From Lepeophtheirus salmonis (Eukaryota; Arthropoda; Copepoda; Siphonostomatoida; Caligidae), in NCBI RefSeq assembly GCF_016086655.4, contig NC_052142.2, positions 2,546,422 to 2,610,421 on the forward strand: a DNA stretch of 64,000 nt, in the 5' to 3' direction. Positions 57,190 through 64,000 of this stretch are shown one piece after another. Position numbers and translations under genes: made by a program. Below the pieces are notes generated by a model. It made no database searches and had not been told where the DNA came from. It was given only the letters and a program-made list of their open reading frames with translations. Each line of letters begins with the position of its first letter. The first letter of the stretch is position 1.

Positions 57190-57700
57190 GCTCTATTAGT
57201 GAATTATTTTAAAGTATAAAAACATATTAATTGCCTTTATTGGTTTTAATGGTGTGCCAGTTATCATTAATCTAAATTCATCTGCATATAATAAATATTT
57301 TACATTAGAAGTAAAAGATTTAAAATCAATATTTTTTTCATTTTGATAAATATCATGTATTAAGTGGTCAAAACATAGAATGAAGAGTAGTGCAGACGAA
57401 ATGAACCCCTCTTTAAAAAAATAACTCCAAAATTTTTAGTTTTAGTTTTCAATACAATCACGTCATCCAAACGAATAATATAATCTTCAAAAACGTTTCG
57501 TTGCAGATTCAGAATAATATAACTGTGGGACAAAGTATGAAATTGTTTTTTAAAGTTGATTGATATTAGCAACACACTTTCGTTTGACTCTAAAATTTTT
57601 TGTAGATATATTGTCTATTATGTCATTAATTGAGAACCGTACACTCTTATTTAAAACTATATTTAATCTATTGGCAAGACCATAAGAAACAAAATATATT
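57190..57700 (-). pseudogene. LINE reverse-transcriptase remnant
   Basis: Minus-strand LINE RT core in L1/Tx1-like style. From 57690: YGLANRLNIVLNKSVRFSIN and DIIDNI (the GRSI..NI..I region). After a frameshift near 57600: NESVLLISINFKKQFHTLSH, the first catalytic block, where the usual IDFxKAFD now reads INFKKQFH, so the catalytic Asp residues are lost. Then SYIILNLQRNVFEDYIIRLD, a KRGSF block, and after another shift YLLYADEFRLMITGTPLKPI, where YADE stands at the YADD catalytic site (near 57275-57290). The open frame at 57898-58221 on the plus strand is not part of it. Confidence 0.75.
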
Positions 57701-58906
57701 CAAAGAATTCTGCCTTGTATATGGACACAGATTCTTGAGATAATTTGGATACTTATTATTTAAAATATATATATAAAACAATGCTCCCATCACACACAAA
57801 TCCAAGGATCGATATCATAATACCTTCACATAAAAACTTTACAACATGTTACGTAAGTGATTCACATATTTCTTACAAAATTTGAAGCCTAAACCAGATG
57901 GTCTTAGTGCTTTATTTAGCTTGGCCCGATTTTTTAATGGATTTTTCAATTTTCGATATGACTTGCAATGATATCTCCAATCACATCTATTTCATCTGCA
58001 ATAGTATACAAATTTTTATTTATATTCTTGTTCTTTTCCCCCAAGTTTTAAACAGTTCATCTATCGTATTCATTTTGAGTTTTACTTCATTAAATAGGTC
58101 AGCCCCTTGGTATAATTGTTCTAGTTTATTTTATTTTATGCATTTTGTTATCTTTTTATTTCGGATATTTTCAATTATAGCTATCCTTTTAAGTCATTCT
58201 TCAGCTTGTCTATTATTTTAAACTTTTTTTATAGAGAGACATATCCATATGTCATTACAATCCTCGATGATCAAAGAGTTTAGTGTCATTTACTTTATAT
58301 AATTTAACTTCTATCGGAAAACCTTTCAATAAGAATGTATATGTTCGCGATGGCACATGTCTAAATAGCTTATTCGTCGCAAAAAAGTGTGAAAATAATG
58401 ATTCGTGTCTAAAGCACCGTAAAAATCATAGGAAGTTATGATATACTAGATAAATTATGAGAGGATGGTAATAAAAATAAATTCCACTCTATATCTAGCC
58501 AAAACATAAACATAGATCCCTCCAATTTCGACTTGGATATTAAGTACTGTAAAAACGCTTAAACTTACATAGTTCATAAAGTTTTGGAGATATCTTTGTA
58601 AAAAATTACATTTTTTTTGCAGTATAAATTTATTCTGGTACTCAAAGTATCAAAAATAATTCTACTCAAGATATCTTCTAATGGAGTATATTCTCCCATG
58701 ACTAGTTCTCAATTATAGAAAGTGGCAACCACTTTATTAAGGAGGGAGCTCTAATATTTGAGTCTCGACTGCGTATGAGGTTGCCGAAAAGTGCCGGCGC
58801 TGTGTAGTTGAGACATTTCATTATGAATAATTGAATGTCATTAAATGTAGATTTTAAATAAAAAATAAATTATGGTTCTATCCCATCTAGTTCTTTCGTA
58901 ATAAGC
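57701..58906. other. probable LINE upstream sequence, unassigned
   Basis: Minus-strand frames 58220-57900 contain Lys/Asn-rich helical pieces that could be the LINE linker, but no motif is convincing. The rest is AT-rich. Confidence 0.3.
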
Positions 58907-59272
58907 CTACAAAAGATTTTCCCAATTTATCAGGACTACCCTGTATGAGTTTTGTTTTTTTTTATTCACCGCATTCCTACAGCTGTATATTATAAAAATT
59001 CTGTTCCATGCTAATTCCATATTCCTGACTTCCTCTGACATTAGTTTCCCCATATCTTTACGAAATGTGAAATTGGAGATCACTATTCTCATATCCTCAC
59101 GGCATTCTTCATCTTGTAGGACTGATAAACAAAAGAATAATCTCATTTTCTGTTTTACATTGTATATTGATTCGATCTTAGCTAGAATAGACAGATGGTC
59201 ATAAACAAGCATGTAAGTGTTCTGAATTTTTGGGCTTCCATTAATTTTTTTAGAGTTCTGTTCAGCGTTCAA
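58907..59272 (-). CDS. unidentified 121-codon open frame
   Basis: Uninterrupted minus-strand frame beginning MNAEQNSKKINGSPKIQNTY. The central part reads LAKIESIYNVKQKMRLFFCL, SVLQDEECREDMRIVISNFT and EVRNMELAWNRIFIIY, with balanced charge and few homopolymer codons, so it looks like real protein sequence. The start Met is uncertain; the frame ends at a stop at 58907. I recognise no domain. It may be a retroelement gene piece (it lies upstream of the LINE RT remnant on the same strand) or a host exon. No splice sites could be decided. Confidence 0.35.
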   Translation of the reverse strand: MNAEQNSKKINGSPKIQNTYMLVYDHLSILAKIESIYNVKQKMRLFFCLSVLQDEECREDMRIVISNFTFRKDMGKLMSEEVRNMELAWNRIFIIYSCRNAVNKKKQNSYRVVLINWENLL

Positions 59273-59989
59273 TTAATAAAGAAGGAAAAATGAATTTGTG
59301 TTACAAGCTATATGTAAGGCTGAATTGTTAGGTTGAAAGTTGAGATATGATCATTTATAGATTTATAGAAGATCGTGAAATAAATATAAGTAGGTGATGA
59401 TAAGTTTTATGTTAGGAATAGTCATAGTTTGTAACAAATTTGGATCCATCCAAACAAACCACTTCAGTGAATCCACCTTTTGAAGTTTTATAAACACTAG
59501 TGTTGGCTTGGTCCAAGGGTTTTATTCCTAATCAGCCTTTCTTCCTCTTTGCTTCTTTTCTATAATCTGTCTTATCTTCTTCAACATTACGACCGATTAG
59601 TGAGGCCTTTAGTTCTAGCCTCACTTTTGTCTTGACTACTACATAGAATTAAAGAAAATAAAAATTAGAAGAAAATGTAAAATAGTTATAAATTTTAATA
59701 TTCAGCATTATATTTTGTACCCAATACCTCCAACTTTAAACTTAAGGTATGCAAATCCCGGAACTCTTTTATCCCTAAATGATAACTTAGTGTGTCCAAC
59801 GTTTAACATTAGAAACTCTGTTGTATAGCTCCCTCTAACTATAAAGAACTAGTTAGCTAATATATGGAAGTATATTGAGGTATAGATCCTAAATCTTCGG
59901 AAGAATGATATCCAAACACGTTTATGTTTATGAACATACTTATCACGTTAGAGTTCCCATGAACTGTTTCTGCATATATGTAGGAATAA
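59273..59989. other. no gene recognised
   Basis: AT-rich with short pyrimidine-rich patches (59540-59580). No shared repeat recognised. Confidence 0.4.
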
Positions 59990-60400
59990 AATGTTTGGAA
60001 CTTTGTTGATAAATATATCTAGGACATCAATGACACTTAAGGATACCTAAAATAGGATAAGAAATGAAGTATACATTGAAAGGACAGAGTTTCAATAAAA
60101 GAGCTGCGAATGAAGGATGAGAACTCTCTTTGCTCCTCACTGAGTATTTCCTTCGAGTATTTTTTCTCTCTGTCTAACTCCTTAGTTCTAATAGAAGTAT
60201 ACAATCAATCTATACAAGATATAAAGCGATGGATGTGTGTTTGAGCCAATGGATGATAAAGTAACATATTTTGACGTTAAATGACATTTGTACTATGAAT
60301 GGTACTTTCATTAAAGGAGATGAGATCCACCGAGTGAGACACTAGAACCTCTTCTATCTTTGAGCATCAAATATATCCGGATGTCATAAAAAAGACTGAT
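59990..60400 (+). repeat. repeat family B, copy 3 (partial, diverged)
   Basis: 60075-60200 ('tttcaataaaagagc', 'ctcctcactgag') matches 11815-11900, and 60310-60350 ('gatgagatccaccgagtgagac') matches 12060-12085 and 29553-29580. The 3' part shared by copies 1 and 2 is missing. Confidence 0.6.
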
Positions 60401-61664
60401 TCAAGTGTACTATAAGTGAACTCAGATACATATATCGGGATGTTCTGCGAAAAAGTTCAAACCAAACTATCCTTATTGTCTAAAGTAATGAATTGTATCA
60501 TTATTCTGACTAAAGTTTATCACTCGATAAGATTTTATTTATTTATTCCTCTTTTACCAAATGAATTATTTTGAATGTTAAAGATTTCGTATTCTTCTTA
60601 TTTTCTCTTACTTAGCTATTAATGTTCTAATATATCCAAAGAAGTCTGATTGAATGGGTGTGGTTTTACAATGAGTCTTTTAAACTTTAAAGACCACGAG
60701 TATGGTTTTACAATTGAGCTCATAGACTTTAAAGACTACGATTTTCAATCATATCAATGTATCCAAATTGCAGTAAATCAGATGAATCCCTGAATGTTTC
60801 GAGAAACCACGATCCAACTCACGTTTGAGATACGCCTCGAAAAAAAAGTCAGGATTTCGGCAACTATCATACCTAAATCTTCCTAGGGTGTTTAAGGCAG
60901 TTATTTTAATTTGTTGTATAGATAACACGATTAAGTCTATTAGTGAACTCTGAACAATAATAGTCCCCAGTCACTATAAAAAACCTGAGGTGCCAGGAAA
61001 AAAAACTGAATGGAAGTTATAAGTTATGCGTTCAAAAATAAATTTATTTATTGATTTAATTGGTTTGTTGCAAATTTCGAATTCTTAAAGTAATGTATGT
61101 AAGTGTCGCTACCTAACATATAAACTTACTTAACAAAATCTATCTAATGAAAAAAATTAAATTTTAAAATATAAATAATGATTGATCTTTTTTTAATTCT
61201 GATTTGAATTTTTTTAGAATATTTGATTGTTAGTCTAATAAATTTCAATAAAAGTTGTATAATTATGTGTGTGAAATTTTTTATGTAAAAATGTAAGTGT
61301 TTTTGAAGATATATATATTTAAAACCCTTTTATTTCTAGATATTTGTTTAAATTTTATAACATATAGATATGTTTTTTCTTGACAGGTTTTCAAAGGATA
61401 CAAATTTTGATTGGTCCCATCATCGTCTTTTATTGTTTTTCTTCCAAACATATATAAGAAAACCTTAGTTATAAACTTATATAATCAATACATAATTATG
61501 TACAACTCAATGGTGTATACATGGATAAAAATAACATTTTTTTTCAAGATGATAAGTTCGTTTGATTATGGTTATTTTACATGTAGTTTTAAGTTAATTT
61601 ATAAATGCAATATTATACATTTTATAAACATATTTAATAATGATAAGTAAATGTAAGTCTAAAT
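60401..61664. other. AT-rich stretch without a gene
   Basis: No protein-like frame. 'gtatggttttacaat.gag' with following 'ctttaaagac' occurs twice (60658-60695 and 60702-60735), a short local duplication. Confidence 0.45.
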
Positions 61665-61735
61665 CAGGGATGGGCAACTGGCAGCCCCGGAACCGCACAG
61701 TTCCCTCGTCCACACTCAGTGCAGCCTGCAAATTG
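61665..61735 (+). mobile_element. hAT left terminal sequence
   Basis: CAGGGATGGGCAACTGGCAG followed by GC-rich 'ccccggaaccgcacag'. This is the characteristic end of ZBED/GTF2IRD2-type hAT elements, which start CAGGGATGGGCAAC. It stands 409 bases before the transposase start below. The right end was not found before the window ends. Confidence 0.8.
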
Positions 61736-62073
61736 AACAAAATAATTTACTATAATATAATATTATAGTTGTATGAATGTCACGTTGATCAGCAAGTTTG
61801 TTTGGGTATAAAATATATAAAACGTGTACAACCTATGTACTATAATATTATTTTATAGTAGTAAATGTATGTATGCATATTAAATACGATTTAAAAAAAG
61901 GGAATTAGGAAGAGGATTAGCAAGTTTATTTTAGTATCTATTAATAAAATAATTTGAAATAAAATAAATAATACGGGTAGTTCTAGTCTAATATATGCTA
62001 ATCTAAAAAAAAAAAGCAAAAAATAGCAGGGCCCAGATTACCTTTCGCTTTAGAGAAGAAAAATTAAACAGCT

Positions 62074-63815
62074 ATGGCCACTAGCAGCGGCAAAAAGAGA
62101 AAACTTGACCGAGAAAATTTCACTTATTTGCCAAAATTGGAAGAAGAGTATCTTTTAACCAATTTCAAATGGAAACCAATGTGTCTAATTTGCTTGAAGA
62201 CATTATCTGCCCAAAAAGATTACCATAAAGTAGTCATTGTGGGATTGGAGAAGTGTTTAATAAGAGTACAATGAAAATGAACAAAGCATTTGGTGACAAT
62301 AACAGGGCTAAAAACTTTGAAACTGTGTCTTTGTCCAGACGCACAGTAACACTGAGGATTTTTGTCATCCACGATCATGTCGAGGAAAAACTGAAACAAG
62401 TCATGCCGGACTTCAAGTCTTCTCATTAGCTTTAAATGTGAGTACAGATATGATGGATGTTAGCCAACTACTGGTTTTTGTACGAACGTTTGATGATGCA
62501 TTTGTCTGCACGAGAAGTTATTGAAATTGGCATCTTTGCACGTCACCACTAAAGGCAGCGATATATTCAGCGCCGTTACCAGTGTTGTGAGTGAATATTG
62601 TGGCTTGAAAAAGCTGTCTACTGTTGTTACGGATAGGTCACCTGCAATGCAGGGAAGATAAAGGAGTTTCGCTGGGATAATCAGGCAGACCGGTGTAAAC
62701 TGCCCTATACTGGATTGTATCATCCATAAGGTGAGTAGCGTCATATTAATTGTGAGATGTACTGTAGACCTGGTGTGCCGTGGTTACACAAATATAGAAA
62801 GACATACAAACATTATATTTTCTAACTGCAACTATTTTTTTCTAATCTTTCCAGGAAGCCCTCTACACAAAGTCGCTGAAATTGGGCCATGTCATAGATT
62901 TGGTTACAAAAGTCACCCTTATAATCTGAAGAGGGAACAGATCTTTATCTCCCAGTAGGTTAATTCTCTTTTGGATGAAGTGAATGCCTAATATTGTTAC
63001 TTAAAACTGCATACAGATATCAGGTGGATGATTAAAGAAAAGTGTTGAGAGAGGTTTTTTCACTACGCTCGGAAATGCCATTTTTCTTGTTGAACAGCTT
63101 TTAGTTGTGATACATGGGCATAATGTGGACATGTCAAAGATACAAAATTGCGTTGTGACATGGCCCTTCTGAAAAAAATCACTGTGCATCTCAATTACCT
63201 CAACACACTCTCGCAGATGAGAAATCAAATAGGGTGTGACGTCTATTTTCACATGAATACATTTCAGCACAAACTCAGGCTGTTCATCAAAGGCCTTTCT
63301 TTCCCCCGTACTAATTTGGCACATTTCTCGGCGTACGCTGAGATTCGCAAAGAGAGTCCCAAGTGCAAAAAAAAAAATCCAGAAATACAAAGCAGACCTC
63401 TAAAAATTATAGGGGCAATTACGATCGTTTCCAAGATTTCCACGAAATGGAACCACAAATTGTGCTATTCATAGATCTCTTATCTGCTGTGGTCAGCACA
63501 AAACCATCCAAGCTACATCTTGAACTCTACAAGCCGACCCATTTTTTCAATGAAAGCGTAACAAGAGTGGAATTTCATTTTGGAGACTTTCATTTTCCAT
63601 ATCTTAGAGATTTTCCCTCTCAATTGCCAGCATGTTTGGGAGCACTTACATTTGGGTGAGCAGTTTTTCCACCATGAAGCCCATAAAATCCAAAGAGAGA
63701 AACAGACTCCCCGATAATACTCCATTTTATTTATGCAGATTGGAAAGACAAGAATTGACAACTACTCCATTGTGAGCCAGCAGGCCAAACCACAGATCTA
63801 TCAGTAGATTCAATT
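62074..63815 (+). pseudogene. GTF2IRD2/ZBED-like hAT transposase, near complete
   Basis: Best preserved transposase in the window. The start at 62074 (MATSSGKKRKLDRENF) leads to a BED finger with CLICLKT and is followed by an internal deletion. Then NFETVSLSRRTVTLRI (62315), LALNVSTDMMDVSQLLVFVR (62435, first catalytic Asp), TTKGSDIFSAVTSVVSEY (62545), LSTVVTDRSPAMQG (62615, second catalytic Asp) and NCPILDCIIHK. An intron (62731-62854) comes next, then EALYTKSLKLGHVIDLVTKV. 63148-63360 gives MALLKKITVHLNYLNTLSQM and RTNLAHFSAYAEIRKES. 63400-63660 gives EPQIVLFIDLL onward. The C-terminal dimerisation block FGSTYIWVSSFSTMKPIKSK follows at about 63630-63700. Several frameshifts and stops (62272, 62655, 62930) argue against activity. 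hAT transposases cut and paste DNA via a DDE core. Confidence 0.8.
62731..62854 (+). other. probable spliceosomal intron in hAT transposase
   Basis: 124 bases with donor AAG|GTGAGT and a pyrimidine-rich acceptor 'ctaatctttccag'. Excision joins ...DCIIHK to EALYTKSL..., the uninterrupted family sequence (usually CIIHQEALCAK), in phase 0. Confidence 0.8.
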
Positions 63816-64000
63816 AATATTGCTAGTATAGAATGTGAGGTAATTGTACATATGAAGGAGTTATAATTCCTTTCTCCACTTTTTTTAAGCAAATGTTTTA
63901 TATTGTTGCTTATTAAGGATATGTAAAGATGCATTTATATTTAGGAAATAGCTGTATGTTGGTGCAATAAACATACAGATATAAATACATATAATATGTG
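63816..64000. other. right edge, no gene seen
   Basis: AT-rich; no hAT right terminal repeat (expected ...GTTGCCCATCCCTG) was found before the window ends. Confidence 0.5.

Noticed and set aside
57898..58221. 107-codon plus-strand hydrophobic frame
   Set aside because: Phe/Ile-rich reading typical of the complement of AT-rich, Lys/Asn-rich DNA; the minus strand around it is more plausibly LINE-derived.
62460..62744. 94-codon minus-strand frame
   Set aside because: Shadow of the hAT transposase catalytic region, which is read convincingly on the plus strand.
63001..63390. 129-codon minus-strand frame
   Set aside because: Shadow of the hAT transposase (plus strand 63148-63360 is the real reading).
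1..64000. tRNA, rRNA, CRISPR array, bacterial operons
   Set aside because: No cloverleaf with CCA-type boxes, no spaced identical repeats and no ribosome-binding-site-led gene clusters were seen; the sequence is eukaryotic.

Overview
This is eukaryotic nuclear DNA, strongly AT-rich, with one recognisable host gene and a dense background of decayed transposable elements. The host gene has an arthropod-type protein and very short introns (48, 61 and 54 bases) beside very long ones. P-element, piggyBac, hAT, Ty3/gypsy and LINE remnants sit together. I infer a crustacean, possibly a caligid copepod (sea louse), but the sequence cannot prove the species. I see no rRNA, tRNA, CRISPR or bacterial-type operon.

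Host gene: a seven-exon gene on the + strand (16352-39060) encodes a predicted 431-residue BTB/BACK protein. I recognise it as the conserved arthropod 'serine-enriched protein' (Drosophila gprs). All six junctions have GT/AG sites and rejoin in frame. Exons 1-4 are packed into 1.04 kb. Intron 4 (8.9 kb), intron 5 (12.2 kb) and the 223-base intron 6 all carry repeats.

Left flank (1-16351): a P-element-like transposase remnant followed by a palindrome, a piggyBac fragment, minus-strand LTR-retrotransposon Gag and reverse-transcriptase pieces, copies of three unnamed repeat families, a BED-finger hAT fragment, a LINE-like ORF1 remnant and a Gag-like fragment just upstream of the gene.

Introns: intron 4 holds an inverted pair of repeats, a gypsy Gag plus aspartic protease, an unidentified cysteine-rich coding-like piece, and a 2.07-kb LTR element with both LTRs and a matching TGTA target duplication. 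Close by is a perfect 78-base inverted repeat. Intron 5 holds a hAT-like non-autonomous element, a Gag remnant, an unidentified minus-strand coding-like stretch, and a second P-element-like transposase remnant split by a small inverted-repeat element. Intron 6 carries a short inverted-repeat element starting 12 bases after the donor.

Right flank (39061-64000): more copies of the small inverted-repeat family, a gypsy Gag start, a degenerate ~180-base tandem repeat, two different minus-strand LINE remnants head to tail, the second hAT-like non-autonomous copy, a CGBP1-like hAT transposase remnant, a LINE reverse transcriptase with a YADE active-site motif, and at the end a fairly well preserved GTF2IRD2/ZBED-like hAT transposase interrupted by what looks like a real spliceosomal intron.

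Apart from the BTB gene I see no intact protein gene, and no evidence of a novel multi-gene system. The most interesting leads are the intron in the hAT transposase, the in-frame 54-base intron in the BTB gene, the dated-looking LTR insertion, and a few coding-like segments I cannot identify.
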